Positions 55,158 through 64,000 of a stretch of DNA of 64,000 nt are shown here, in pieces. Source of the stretch: WHUA01 sp963711215. Its GTDB lineage: Bacteria; Pseudomonadota; Alphaproteobacteria; UBA8366. The stretch lies in contig CAVQDH010000008.1 in the NCBI GenBank assembly GCA_963711215.1, forward strand, positions 138,653 through 202,652, in the 5' to 3' direction. A program made the position numbers and the translations under genes. The notes under the pieces are model-generated. The model was not told the origin of the DNA. It worked only from the letters and a program-made list of their open reading frames with translations, and did not search any database. Numbering within the stretch: the stretch's first letter is position 1; each line of letters begins with the position of its first letter.

Positions 55158-55901
55158 CTAGCGCCCGAGCATTTTGCGGGCGCGGTCGAGGTCGGCCGGA
55201 GTATCGACGCCGAGGGGAACCGTGTCAACGAGCGCCACGTCGATCCGCATCCCCGCCTCGAGCGCGCGGAGCTGCTCAAGCCGTTCGCGCCGTTCGAGAA
55301 TTCCGGGCGGGAGCGCGACAAATCGCTCGAGCGCGGCACGCCTGTATGCGTAGAGGCCGATGTGGTGATAAAGCGGCCCCTCGCCGGATGGCGCAGTGGC
55401 GCGGGTGAAGTAGAGCGCGCGGCCGTGCCGGGCGCCGGGGGCGAGCGGGAAGACCGCCTTGACGACGTTCGGGTCGTCGCGCTCCTCCGGCCGGCTGATC
55501 TCGGCGGCGAGCGTGCCGATGTCGACCGCGGGATCGGACAGAAGGTCGAGCGCGGCCCGGATCGGCGCCGGCTCGATGGTCGGCAGGTCGCCCTGGATGT
55601 TGACCACGGCATCATAGGCGTTTGCCGGGTCGAAACGGCGTAGCGCCTGATGAATGCGGTCCGATCCCGACGGCAGGTCCGGATCGGTCAGCACCGCGGT
55701 GCCGCCTGCTTCCTCGACCGCGTCGGCGACCGACTGCTCGGCGGCGGCCACGATGACCGTGCCGACGCCCGCTTCCATGGCGCGGCGCCAGACATGCACG
55801 ATCATCGGCTCGCCGCAGATGTCGGCCAGCGGCTTATCCGGAAGCCGGGTCGACCTCAGTCGGGCGGGGATGATAACGATGGGATTGGTTATCGGGGACA
55901 T
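55158..55901 (-). CDS. kdsB: 3-deoxy-manno-octulosonate cytidylyltransferase
   Basis: A 247-residue nucleotidyltransferase that activates Kdo with CTP for lipopolysaccharide core synthesis. IIPARLRSTRLPDKPLADICG is split here as IIPARLRSTRLP and DKPLADICG, the N-terminal CTP loop. DAVVNIQGDLPTIEP (metal aspartate), HHIGLYAYRRAALERF and LEQLRALEAGMRI are all family blocks. Co-oriented with pheA downstream; divergent from the cytochrome gene. Confidence 0.95.
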   Translation of the reverse strand: MSPITNPIVIIPARLRSTRLPDKPLADICGEPMIVHVWRRAMEAGVGTVIVAAAEQSVADAVEEAGGTAVLTDPDLPSGSDRIHQALRRFDPANAYDAVVNIQGDLPTIEPAPIRAALDLLSDPAVDIGTLAAEISRPEERDDPNVVKAVFPLAPGARHGRALYFTRATAPSGEGPLYHHIGLYAYRRAALERFVALPPGILERRERLEQLRALEAGMRIDVALVDTVPLGVDTPADLDRARKMLGR

Positions 55902-56101
55902 CGGAGTATACTGCCGGCCGCGCCTTGAAACCGCACAGCACCGCTGTGCGTCATTTTGACGCGCGGGCCGTGGTCGGGTATGGCATTACAGCCCATTGGT
56001 ATAGGTTAGGCCAGCCGATTGTTGGACCCGCGCTTCGGGAGTTGCCTGGGGCGCGGTTTTGGTTGGCAGCATCCCATTGGATTGGTGACACTACGGGACG
56101 G

Positions 56102-56659
56102 ATGAAACGAGGTCATGGGGAACGATCCGCTATTTTTAACAAGGTTGCCGCAGCCGTTTTGAGCGCAGGGCTGTTGGCGATGATCACGGGCTTCATTGCG
56201 CGCGAGTTTTTTCATTCTCACCATCCGGAGAAGCCGGCCTACGAGATCGCCGCCGGCGTACCATCCGCTGCCGAGAAGCAGACCGCGTCGGCGCCCGCCG
56301 GTCCGGGGCCGATCGCTCCTCTGCTGGCGAAGGCGGACGTCGCGGAAGGCAAGAAGTTCGCGCATAAATGCGAGTCCTGTCATACGTTGGACAAGGGCGG
56401 AAAGAACAAGATCGGTCCCAATCTTTGGGGTGTCATCGGCCGGAAGCACGCCTCGCATGAAGGCTATAGCTACTCGTCTGCGATGAAGGCCTTGTCGGGC
56501 TCCTGGGATTACGCGTCGCTCAACAAGTTCCTCTACAATCCGCGGGGCGACATAAGCGGCACCAAGATGACCTTCGCCGGCATCAAGAACGACCAGGAAC
56601 GCGCGGACGTGGTCGCCTATCTGCGGACCCTGAGCGACAACCCGGTGCCGCTGCCGTGA
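56102..56659 (+). CDS. Membrane-anchored class I cytochrome c
   Basis: A 185-residue cytochrome. An uncleaved N-terminal helix (AAAVLSAGLLAMITGFIA, about 16-33) anchors it to the inner membrane. After a Pro/Ala linker the heme motif CESCH is at 90-94 in KKFAHKCESCHTLDKGGKNKIGPNLWGVIGRKH (quoted in part), and TKMTFAGI carries the methionine ligand. The type resembles CycM/c552 carriers that feed terminal oxidases. The 200 bases between kdsB and this start hold no clear promoter. The frame is open upstream to 55925, but ATG 56102 fits the family. Confidence 0.9.
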   Translation: MKRGHGERSAIFNKVAAAVLSAGLLAMITGFIAREFFHSHHPEKPAYEIAAGVPSAAEKQTASAPAGPGPIAPLLAKADVAEGKKFAHKCESCHTLDKGGKNKIGPNLWGVIGRKHASHEGYSYSSAMKALSGSWDYASLNKFLYNPRGDISGTKMTFAGIKNDQERADVVAYLRTLSDNPVPLP

Positions 56660-56687
56660 GGCACGCCCGAAAGGGCGACGATGAGCG

Positions 56688-57482
56688 ATGACCGGGTCCG
56701 GCCCGGAAGCGTTTCTGCCGCTGGCCGAGCGTTTGGCGGATGTCAGCGCGGACATCGTGCGGCGCTATTTCCGGGCTGATCCTTCCACGCTCAAGACCGA
56801 AGCCAAGGCCGATGAAAGCCCGGTGACGGTCGCCGACCGCTCGGCGGAAACGGCGATGCGCGCGCTCATCGAAGAAACCTACCCGGAGCACGGCATCTTC
56901 GGCGAAGAGTTCGATTTCGTCCGCACCGACGCCGAATACGCCTGGGTGCTCGACCCCATCGACGGCACCAAGGCCTTCGTGACCGGTATGCCGGTCTTCG
57001 GCACGCTGATCGCGCTGATGCGGAACGGCCGCCCGATCCTCGGCATCATCAACCAGCCGGTGACCCATGAGCGCTGGGTCGGCGTCGCGGGCCGGCGGAC
57101 CACGCTCAATGGCAAGGCAATCTCGACCAGCGACACTGCCCGGCTCGCCGATGCGGCGCATTACGCCACCCATCCCAACATGTTCGGCGAGGGCAGGGAC
57201 TGGGCCAAGGTGCAATCGCTCCTCGCCGAAGTGAAGTCTTCGCGCTATGGCGGCGATTGCTATGCGTATGGTCTGCTGGCGGCGGGCTTCATCGATCTCG
57301 TGACCGAAGCGCAGCTCAAGATCTACGATTTCATGGCGCTGATTCCGGTCATCGAAGGCGCGGGCGGCATGATTACCGATTGGAATGGCCGGCTGCTGAC
57401 CAGGGAGTCCGACGGCCATGTTCTGGCAGCGGCCAACGCCGCCTGCCACGCGGCCGCAGTGGCGCATCTGCGCGACTCCTGA
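56688..57482 (+). CDS. hisN: Histidinol-phosphatase, inositol monophosphatase family
   Basis: A 264-residue magnesium-dependent phosphatase. Metal ligands are in GIFGEEF (Glu), LDPIDGTKAF (Asp-x-x-Asp) and IYDFMALIPVIEGAGG (Asp). The closely spaced SRYGGDCYAYGLLAAG is typical of the HisN branch that dephosphorylates histidinol phosphate. General inositol monophosphatase activity cannot be excluded. It follows the cytochrome gene by 28 bases. Confidence 0.88.
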   Translation: MTGSGPEAFLPLAERLADVSADIVRRYFRADPSTLKTEAKADESPVTVADRSAETAMRALIEETYPEHGIFGEEFDFVRTDAEYAWVLDPIDGTKAFVTGMPVFGTLIALMRNGRPILGIINQPVTHERWVGVAGRRTTLNGKAISTSDTARLADAAHYATHPNMFGEGRDWAKVQSLLAEVKSSRYGGDCYAYGLLAAGFIDLVTEAQLKIYDFMALIPVIEGAGGMITDWNGRLLTRESDGHVLAAANAACHAAAVAHLRDS

Positions 57483-57624
57483 GGCGTCGCCGGCACGCCG
57501 GGCCTGAAATTAGTCTTACAAGAATCTAATTTGACATCGGAGGCCGATAGGCGAGGATGCGGAGCCTGAGCGCGGCACCCGCTTGCCGCGCGCTCAGTCG
57601 TCGAACGCAAGCCGGGAGAAGCCG

Positions 57625-59472
57625 TTGACGAGACTTATTTTCGTTGCCGTCGCGCTGCTGCTGTCAGCCGTCTTTTCCGCATCGCAAGCGCAGCCGAAGA
57701 TCTATCGCGGCCATGGTATCGCGATGCACGGGGATCTGAAATATCCCGCAAATTTCAAGCATTTCGATTATGTAAACCCGAATGCGCCGAAAGGCGGCGA
57801 GGTCCGGCTCAGCGCGATCGGCGGCTTCGACAGCTTCAATCCCTACATCATCAAGGGGCGCGAGGCCGCGGGCATCGGCCAGATCTACGACACCTTGATG
57901 GTGCCCTCCGCCGACGAGCCGTTTTCGATGTATTGCCTCCTCTGCGAAACCGTCGAGGTTCCCGACGATCGCAGCTGGGTCATTTTCCACCTGAATCCCA
58001 AGGCGCATTGGTGGGACGGCAAGCCGATCACCGTCGACGACGTCATCTGGACCTTCCACGAATTGTTCGAGAATGGCACGCCGATCTACCGGTTTTATTA
58101 CGGCAATGTCGCCAAGGTGGAGAAAACAGGTCCGCAGGCGGTCAAGTTCACCTTCAAGCCGGGATCGAACCGCGAGCTGCCGCTGATCCTGGGCGAGCTG
58201 CCGGTGCTGCCGAAGCATTATTGGGCAACGCGGAAATTCTCGGAGACGACGCTGGAGCCGCCGCTCGGCAGCGGCCCCTACCGCGTCAAGTCGTTCGAGG
58301 CCAATCGCTCCGTCGTCTACGAACGCGTCAAGGATTATTGGGCGGCGAACCATCCGGTGCAGGCCGGCCAGAACAACTTCGACACCATCCGATACGACTA
58401 CTATCGGGATTCGACCGTCGCGCTTGAGGCGTTCAAGGCCGGGAACTACGATTTCAGGCTGGAAAACTCGTCCAAGGAGTGGGCGACGTCTTATGACACG
58501 CCGGCCGTTCGCAACGGACAGATCGTCAAGAAGGCGATCAAGAACAGTCGCCCGACCGGCATGCAGGGCTTCGTCTACAATCTCCGCCGGCCGCTCTTTC
58601 AGGACCGGCGGGTCCGGCGCGCGCTGAACTTCGCGTTCGATTTCGAATGGTCGAACAAAACGCTGTTCTATGGGCAGTACACGCGCACGAAGAGCTTCTT
58701 CGAGAATTCCGATCTGGCCTCATCGGGCCTGCCGAAAGGCGACGAGCTGGCGCTGCTGGAGAAGTACCGCGACAAGCTGCCGAAGGAAGTCTTCGATACC
58801 GTCTACACCAATCCCAAGACCGACGGCACGGGGAATATCCGCCCGAACCTCCGCACCGCCAACAAAATGCTGCGCGAGGCGGGCTGGAGCGTCGACGAGA
58901 AGACCCACAAACTGACGAACACGAAGACTGGCAAGGTGTTCGCTTTCGAGATCTTGCTCGTACAGCCGGCTTTCGAGCGGATCGTGCTGCCCTTCAAGCA
59001 GAATCTCAAGCGTCTCGGCATCGACGCGCAGGTCCGGACGGTGGACAGCGCGCAATATCAGAAGCGCGTCCAGGACTTCGACTTCGACATGATCGTCTCG
59101 AGCTGGGGGGAATCGGAATCGCCCGGCAACGAGCAGCGTGATTTCTGGGGCAGCCCGTCGGCGGACAGGCCCGGCAGCCGCAACGTGGCGGGCGTCAAGG
59201 ACCCGGTCGTCGACCAACTGATCGAAACGCTGATCGCCTCGCCTGACCGCAAGAGTCTGGTGACGGCGACGCATGCGCTCGACCGTGTGCTCTTGTGGAA
59301 GTTCCTGGTCATTCCGAACTGGCATATCGCGTCGGACCGCGTGGCGTATTGGAACATATTCGGACAGCCCAAGGTGATCCCGACGCGCGGCGTGCAGTTC
59401 GGCGCGTGGTGGGTCGACCCGGCGAAGGCGGCGGCATTGCAGCAGCGCCGCCGCGCCTTGGACGATAAATAG
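57625..59472 (+). CDS. yejA: Peptide ABC transporter substrate-binding protein (YejA-like)
   Basis: A 615-residue periplasmic solute-binding protein (SBP family 5). The start is TTG 57625, preceded by GGGAGA. The signal peptide is TRLIFVAVALLLSAVFSASQA. YVNPNAPKGGEVRLSAIGGFDSFNPYI, quoted in part as YVNPNAPKGG and GGFDSFNPYI, is a YejA hallmark, as is SSWGESESPGNEQRDFW. It delivers oligopeptides or peptide antibiotics such as microcin C to YejBEF. The permeases follow directly. Confidence 0.93.
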   Translation: MTRLIFVAVALLLSAVFSASQAQPKIYRGHGIAMHGDLKYPANFKHFDYVNPNAPKGGEVRLSAIGGFDSFNPYIIKGREAAGIGQIYDTLMVPSADEPFSMYCLLCETVEVPDDRSWVIFHLNPKAHWWDGKPITVDDVIWTFHELFENGTPIYRFYYGNVAKVEKTGPQAVKFTFKPGSNRELPLILGELPVLPKHYWATRKFSETTLEPPLGSGPYRVKSFEANRSVVYERVKDYWAANHPVQAGQNNFDTIRYDYYRDSTVALEAFKAGNYDFRLENSSKEWATSYDTPAVRNGQIVKKAIKNSRPTGMQGFVYNLRRPLFQDRRVRRALNFAFDFEWSNKTLFYGQYTRTKSFFENSDLASSGLPKGDELALLEKYRDKLPKEVFDTVYTNPKTDGTGNIRPNLRTANKMLREAGWSVDEKTHKLTNTKTGKVFAFEILLVQPAFERIVLPFKQNLKRLGIDAQVRTVDSAQYQKRVQDFDFDMIVSSWGESESPGNEQRDFWGSPSADRPGSRNVAGVKDPVVDQLIETLIASPDRKSLVTATHALDRVLLWKFLVIPNWHIASDRVAYWNIFGQPKVIPTRGVQFGAWWVDPAKAAALQQRRRALDDK

Positions 59473-59493
59473 GACGGCCGGGCAGCCCCGCGG

Positions 59494-60603
59494 ATGCTTG
59501 CCTACATCATACGGCGCCTGCTGCTGATCGTGCCGACCCTGTTCGGGATCATGGTAGTCAATTTCATCGTGATCCAGGTGGCGCCGGGCGGGCCGGTGGA
59601 GCAGGTCCTCGCGAAGCTCCAGGGCACGGCGGTCGAGGCGACCGCGCGCGTCACGGGAAGCCCAAATGCCGAAGTCGGCGGGAACGCCCGCACGGTGCAG
59701 GGCGACAATTCCCTGTCGAGCCGGTATCGCGGCGCGCAAGGGCTCGACCCGGAATTCATCAAGCGGCTGGAAAAGCAGTTCGGCTTCGACAAGCCGGCTT
59801 ACGAGCGCTTCCTCATCATGATACGCAACTATGCCACCTTCGATTTTGGCAAGAGCTTTTTTCGCGACAAGAGCGTCATCGGGCTGATCCTCGAGAAGAT
59901 GCCCGTGTCGATCTCGATCGGTCTCTGGAGCTCGCTCATCATCTATTTCATCTCGATCCCGCTCGGCGTCGCCAAGGCGGTGCGGGACGGCTCGCGCTTC
60001 GACGTCTGGACCAGCGGCGCGGTGATCGTCGGCAACGCCATTCCGGGCTTCCTCTTCGCGATTCTCCTGATCGTCGTCTTCGCGGGCGGCCGCTATCTCG
60101 ACTGGTTCCCCTTGCGCGGCCTGGTGTCCGACAATTGGAGCGAGCTTTCCTGGCCGATGAAGATCGTCGACTATTTCTGGCACATGACCCTGCCGATTAC
60201 CGCCATCGTGATCGGCGGCTTCGCCAGCCTGACGATGCTGACGAAGAATTCCTTCCTCGATCAGATCAACCAGCAATATGTCGTGACCGCCCGCTCCAAG
60301 GGCCTGGGCGAGCGCGCGGTGCTGTATGGCCATGTCTTCCGCAACGCGATGCTGATCGTCATCGCGGGCTTTCCCGGCGCCTTCATCGGTATGCTGTTCA
60401 CCAGCTCGCTTTTGATCGAGGTCATCTTCTCGCTGGACGGGCTGGGCCTGCTCGGCTTCGAGGCGGCGATCGACCGGGACTACCCGGTCATGTTCGGCAC
60501 GCTCTATATGTTCACCCTGTTGGGGCTGGTCATGCAGCTCGTCGGCGACATCACCTATATGCTGGTCGATCCGCGGATCGATTTCGAAAGCCGCGAGGTG
60601 TAG
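59494..60603 (+). CDS. yejB: Peptide ABC transporter permease YejB
   Basis: A 369-residue inner-membrane permease with about six helices. The N-terminal MLAYIIRRLLLIVPTLFGIMV and the EAA-type loop TARSKGLGERAVLYGHVFRNA are characteristic. A loop of about 70 residues after the first helix (AKLQGTAVEATARV onward) is typical of YejB compared with OppB/DppB. It pairs with YejE to form the channel. The gene lies 21 bases after yejA and two bases before yejE. Confidence 0.94.
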   Translation: MLAYIIRRLLLIVPTLFGIMVVNFIVIQVAPGGPVEQVLAKLQGTAVEATARVTGSPNAEVGGNARTVQGDNSLSSRYRGAQGLDPEFIKRLEKQFGFDKPAYERFLIMIRNYATFDFGKSFFRDKSVIGLILEKMPVSISIGLWSSLIIYFISIPLGVAKAVRDGSRFDVWTSGAVIVGNAIPGFLFAILLIVVFAGGRYLDWFPLRGLVSDNWSELSWPMKIVDYFWHMTLPITAIVIGGFASLTMLTKNSFLDQINQQYVVTARSKGLGERAVLYGHVFRNAMLIVIAGFPGAFIGMLFTSSLLIEVIFSLDGLGLLGFEAAIDRDYPVMFGTLYMFTLLGLVMQLVGDITYMLVDPRIDFESREV

Positions 60604-60605
60604 GC

Positions 60606-61670
60606 ATGCCGGTGACGAAGCCACACCAGGACCGCCTGTTCGGCATCCGCATCTCGCCGATCAACCGGCGGCGGATCGAGAACTTCAAGGCGAACCGCCG
60701 CGGCTACTGGTCGGCCTGGATCTTCCTCACGCTGTTCCTGCTGTCGCTGTTTGCCGAGGTGGTTGCGAATGACCGGCCGCTGATCGTCCGCTACGAAGGG
60801 CATCTCTATTTTCCGGTGCTGCGCTTCTATTCGGAAAAGACATTCGGCGGCGATTTCCAGACCGAGGCCGACTACCGCGATCCGTACATAACCGACCTCA
60901 TCGAGAAAAAGGGCTGGATACTCTGGCCGCCCGTGCCCTACGGCCCCAACACGCATATCGCCAATCTGCCCAGCCCGGCGCCGTCGCCGCCGTCGGCGAA
61001 GAACTGGCTCGGCACCGACGACCAAGCCCGCGACGTCGTGGCGCGCATCATCTATGGCTTCCGCATATCGGTCTTGTTCGGCCTCGTGCTGACGGTGCTG
61101 AGCTCGGTGATCGGCGTCATGGCCGGCGCGGTGCAGGGCTATTTCGGCGGGCTCGTCGACCTGTTCGGCCAGCGCGCGATCGAAATCTGGGGCGGCCTGC
61201 CGGTGCTCTACCTGCTGATCATCCTGGCCAGCGTCGTGCAGCCGAATTTCTGGTGGCTGCTTGCGCTGATGCTGCTGTTCAGCTGGACCGCCCTGGTCGG
61301 CGTCGTGCGGGCGGAGTTCCTGCGGGCGCGCAATTTCGAATACGTCAAGGCGGCCCGTGCGCTCGGCGTTTCCAACCGCGTCATCATGTTCCGTCACCTG
61401 CTGCCGAACGCCATGGTGGCGACGCTGACGTTTCTGCCCTTTATCACGTCGGGTTCCGTAGTAACCTTGACGTCGCTCGACTTCCTGGGCTTCGGGCTGC
61501 CCCCGGGGTCGCCCTCGCTCGGCGAGCTGTTGAAGCAAGGCAAGGAGAATCTGCAGGCGCCATGGCTCGGCATTACCGGCTTCATCGTTATCGCGCTTAT
61601 GCTGTCGCTGCTCGTGTTTATCGGCGAAGCGATGCGCGATGCCTTCGATCCGCGGAAAACGCAAAGGTGA
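60606..61670 (+). CDS. yejE: Peptide ABC transporter permease YejE
   Basis: A 354-residue permease. The N-terminus has SPINRRRIENFKANRRGYWS followed by the first helix (WIFLTLFLLSLFAEVVA). The periplasmic segment NWLGTDDQARDVVARIIYGFRIS and the EAA loop VKAARALGVSNRVIMFRHLLPNA are DppC/OppC-type signatures; the long loop between helix one and NWLGTDD is YejE-specific. Start ATG 60606. The ATPase gene yejF begins four bases after the stop. Confidence 0.94.
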   Translation: MPVTKPHQDRLFGIRISPINRRRIENFKANRRGYWSAWIFLTLFLLSLFAEVVANDRPLIVRYEGHLYFPVLRFYSEKTFGGDFQTEADYRDPYITDLIEKKGWILWPPVPYGPNTHIANLPSPAPSPPSAKNWLGTDDQARDVVARIIYGFRISVLFGLVLTVLSSVIGVMAGAVQGYFGGLVDLFGQRAIEIWGGLPVLYLLIILASVVQPNFWWLLALMLLFSWTALVGVVRAEFLRARNFEYVKAARALGVSNRVIMFRHLLPNAMVATLTFLPFITSGSVVTLTSLDFLGFGLPPGSPSLGELLKQGKENLQAPWLGITGFIVIALMLSLLVFIGEAMRDAFDPRKTQR

Positions 61671-61674
61671 GAGG

Positions 61675-62074
61675 ATGAACGAGCCGCTGCTGACCGTGCG
61701 CGACCTCCACGTCCATTTCAGCGTCCCGGGCGGGCGCGTCGAGGCCGTGCGCGGGGTTTCCTTCGAAATCCGCAAGGGCGAGACCTTGGCGCTGGTCGGC
61801 GAGTCGGGCTCGGGCAAATCGGTGACCGCGCTCTCGATCCTGCAGCTCCTGCCCTATCCGATGGCCGAGCATCCCTCCGGGTCGATCCGTTTCAAGGATC
61901 ACGAGCTGGTCGACGCCAACGAGCGGACGCTGCGCGCGGTGCGCGGCAACCAGATCTCGATGATCTTCCAGGAGCCGATGACGTCGCTCAATCCGCTGCA
62001 CACCGTGGAAAAGCAGATCCGGGAAGTCCTGGTGCTGCACAAAGGATTGGCGCCGGCGGCGGCGCATGCGAGAC
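61675..62074 (+). CDS. yejF: Peptide ABC transporter ATPase YejF, N-terminal part (cut at a sequence join)
   Basis: The first ~133 residues of a dipeptide-type ABC ATPase: Walker A GESGSGKSVTALS near 43-55, HPSGSIRF, and the Q-loop in ISMIFQEPMTSLNPLHTVEKQI. The sequence leaves the family right after LAPAAAHAR, before the LSGGQ signature and Walker B. The frame runs on into a GloB-type C-terminus and stops at 62292. A full YejF has two ATPase domains and over 500 residues, so this copy as written cannot power the transporter. The break coincides with the presumed chimeric join. Confidence 0.85.
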
Positions 62075-62083
62075 TTGAAAAAG

Positions 62084-62292
62084 CCTTGGCAAATAGCTTA
62101 AAACTAAGAAATAATGGTAAAGTAACCTTGCCGTCGAGCATTGCCAGGGAGCGCGAGATCAACCTCTTCCTGCGTACCGACGAGCAAGCATTGCGGGCTG
62201 CGGTTGAACGAGAGACCGCTACGGTGCTCGCCTCTCCGACGGGAGTGTTTGCCGCACTCCGTCGCTGGAAGGACCGTTTTCAGGGAGCCTAG
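62084..62292 (+). CDS. gloB: Hydroxyacylglutathione hydrolase (glyoxalase II), C-terminal fragment
   Basis: The last ~65 residues of a GloB-type protein: GKVTLPSSIAREREINLFLRT is quoted here as KVTLPSSIAREREIN and FLRTDE, followed by PTGVFAALRRWKDRF, the characteristic C-terminus of gammaproteobacterial GloB. The metallo-hydrolase domain is missing because this piece begins at the join with yejF. The first ~60 bases (62075-62130) are clearly richer in A/T than either side. It is followed by mltD, and gloB next to mltD is a known gammaproteobacterial arrangement. Confidence 0.75.
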
Positions 62293-62298
62293 ACGAAC

Positions 62299-63988
62299 AT
62301 GCCCAAGCTCAGGCCACTGGCCGGTATATTCGTACTCGCCGCCCTTTCGGGCTGCGCCGCCTTCGGACCACAGGCCGTTACCCCTGCCACAGACGCCGCG
62401 ACGGCAACCCCGGCGGCCACCGTCGGGACCGTACCCGCGGGCGCCACGGCAATGGCCGCAAGCACTGCGGGCGAAGCTGCCCCGCCGGAAGCAACCACAC
62501 CCGCCGGTGGCAGACTGAGCGGATCTTACGATCAAGGGCACCGGCCCGGTCGCCAACCTGTGGGGGCGGATCCGCAAGGGATTCGCCCTGCCCGACGGCA
62601 ACGAAGAACACGTGCAGGCCCAGATGCGCTGGTACCGCAGGCATCCGGACTACATGAAGCGCACGGCGCTGCGCGCAAAACCCTACCTCTACTACATTGT
62701 CGAGCAATTGAAAGTGCGGGGGATGCCCACCGATCTCGCCCTGCTGCCAATCGTGGAATCGGCCTACGACCCCTACGCCTACTCCTCCAGCCGCGCCTCA
62801 GGACTGTGGCAGTTCATCCCCTCGACCGGCCGACTTTATGGTCTGCAGACGAACTGGTGGTATGACGGGCGCCGCGACTTCGCCGCCGCCACCAAGGCCG
62901 CACTCGATTACCTGCAGGATATGCACAAACGCTTCAATGGAAGCTGGTTGCTCGCGCTCGCGGCCTACAACTCGGGCGGAATTACCGTCGAACATGCGAT
63001 CAAGCGCAATCGTCGTCGCGGCCTGCCGACCGACTTCTGGCATCTGCGCCTGCCCGCCAGACCCGTGCCTACGTGCCGCGCCTGCTCGCCGTGCGACCTG
63101 GTCGCCGAACCCGGGAAATACGGCATTGACCTGCCATTCGTTCCCAACGCCCCCTATCTCGCCCGCATTGAGCTGAAGGGCCAGATTAACCTCGCCATCG
63201 CCGCCAACATGGCGGGGCTCAGCGTGAAACAAATGTATCTCCTGAATCCCGGCTACAGCCGCTGGGCCACCCCGCCCGACGGTCCGCAGGCGCTTTACAT
63301 CCCGCGTGCCGAGGAGCAGGACTTCAGCACCAAGCTCTCCTCGATGAAGCAGGAAGTCGCCGCCAAATGGATCGCCCACAAGATTCGCCGAGGCGAAACC
63401 CTGGGCGAAATCGCGAACCACTATCACACCGACATCGCGGTGCTGCGCAATCGCAACGACATCCACGGCAACCTGATTCGCGCCGGCCATACCCTGATGA
63501 TTCCCTCCCCGAGCGCGCAATTCACCCGCTACGTGCTCGCCTCACCCACGGCTCGCCTCGCCGCCGCCGCGGCGCGGCACGACAACGAGTATTTCAACCC
63601 GCGCATCGTGCGTGTGAGAAGTGGCGACAGCCTGTGGGGGCTCGCTCATACCTATCACGTCTCGGTCGCGGACATCGCGGGCTGGAACCACATCTCCCGA
63701 CACGCCGTCCTGCACATCGGCCAGACGCTGAAAATCCAGCCTGGTCGCGGCACCCGCACGCAGCAGGTGGCGGCGGACACCGAGGCGCATCGGCGAATCC
63801 ATTACACCGTGCGCCACGGTGACTCTCTGTGGTCTATCTCCGATCGCTTCAACGTCTCGCTGCGCAAGCTCGCGAACTGGAATTCGATCTCGCTGAAAAC
63901 CATTCTTCATCCCGGGCAGCAACTGACGCTGTTCGTGGATAACGCCGGAGAAACCGCCGGGGATTCCTCGCCGGCAAGCGCGCGTTGA
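62299..63988 (+). CDS. mltD: Membrane-bound lytic murein transglycosylase D with three LysM repeats (frameshifted)
   Basis: A lipoprotein lytic transglycosylase. The N-terminal frame has a signal with lipobox LSGC (LFVL-type: IFVLAALSGC) and an Ala/Thr linker. A shift between 62518 and 62528 leads to the SLT domain: LALLPIVESAYDPYAYSSS (catalytic Glu), ASGLWQFIPSTGRLYGL, and LLALAAYNSGG. Between about 63053 and 63096 the frame reads ARPVPTCRACSPC, where the family expects RQTRAYVPRLLAV; two compensating indels explain it. Three LysM peptidoglycan-binding repeats follow near 63370, 63600 and 63800. The codon style and neighbour gloB point to a gammaproteobacterial origin. Confidence 0.88.
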
Positions 63989-64000
63989 TCGTGGGGCTCG

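Overview
The window is high-G+C chromosomal DNA from an alphaproteobacterium, most like the Rhodospirillales or a related free-living lineage. The evidence is gene order and family content: tlpA-argH-lptM-lysA-TIGR02302, a zinc-ribbon protein beside ftsE-ftsX-ydcF-plsC, a class II B12-dependent ribonucleotide reductase, tyrC-hisC-chorismate mutase divergent from metX-metW, rpmH-rnpA-yidD-yidC-ysxC-argB, dapD-dapE, truA-fmt-def, ffs-dnaX-ybaB-recR, and yejABE. No plasmid, phage, transposase, integrase or CRISPR features were seen. The last ~1.9 kb (from about 62,075) is different. It holds a gloB 3' end followed by mltD, a pairing typical of Gammaproteobacteria, joined inside yejF. This looks like a chimeric assembly join, or less likely a recent recombination.

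Layout. 1-2.7 kb: end of a 3-hydroxyacyl-CoA dehydrogenase, a GNAT acetyltransferase, a TlpA thioredoxin, argH. 2.7-6.8 kb: an LptM-like lipoprotein, lysA, a large TIGR02302 membrane protein. 6.8-11 kb: a zinc-ribbon/DUF3426-like protein, then ftsE-ftsX-ydcF-plsC. 11-13.5 kb: nrdJ with a LexA box and promoter. 13.5-20.2 kb: ChaC-like protein, DUF2125, the aromatic/histidine cluster, metX-metW. 20.3-25.3 kb: a cobalamin-binding-type protein and a three-gene Gld-like ABC exporter. 25.5-30.4 kb: a second 3-hydroxyacyl-CoA dehydrogenase, a small zinc protein, a degenerate nuclease, an Asn/Ser-rich secreted protein, tRNA-Arg, a lipoprotein. 30.4-35 kb: gpt, panC-panB, a sensor kinase, a TVP38 membrane protein. 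35-44.6 kb: the rpmH-to-argB cluster, a GGDEF protein, dapD-dapE. 44.6-54.3 kb: truA-fmt-def, rmuC, a REP-like palindrome, DUF4139, an amidotransferase, recR-ybaB-dnaX, SRP RNA, nudC. 54.3-62 kb: pheA, kdsB, cytochrome c, hisN and the Yej peptide transporter.

Most genes are housekeeping: lysine, arginine, methionine, aromatic amino acid, histidine and pantothenate synthesis, translation, membrane insertion, DNA repair and cell division. Many are translationally coupled by overlapping stop/start codons.

A striking property of the window is the number of single-base frame breaks in conserved genes (argH, lysA, the zinc-ribbon gene, the Gld-like substrate gene, a HAD nucleotidase, def, an amidotransferase, recR, mltD). 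Since many are essential and several breaks lie in short homopolymers, sequencing or assembly error is the first explanation. I annotate them as one gene each and mark where the frame changes.

I found no convincing new multi-gene system. The most interesting biological signals are the SOS-type LexA operator at the class II reductase, the secreted Asn/Ser-rich four-cysteine protein, the nuclease-fold protein without catalytic residues, the chorismate mutase fused to a dehydratase-like domain, and the REPIN-like palindrome. All features were identified by reading; no database search was run.
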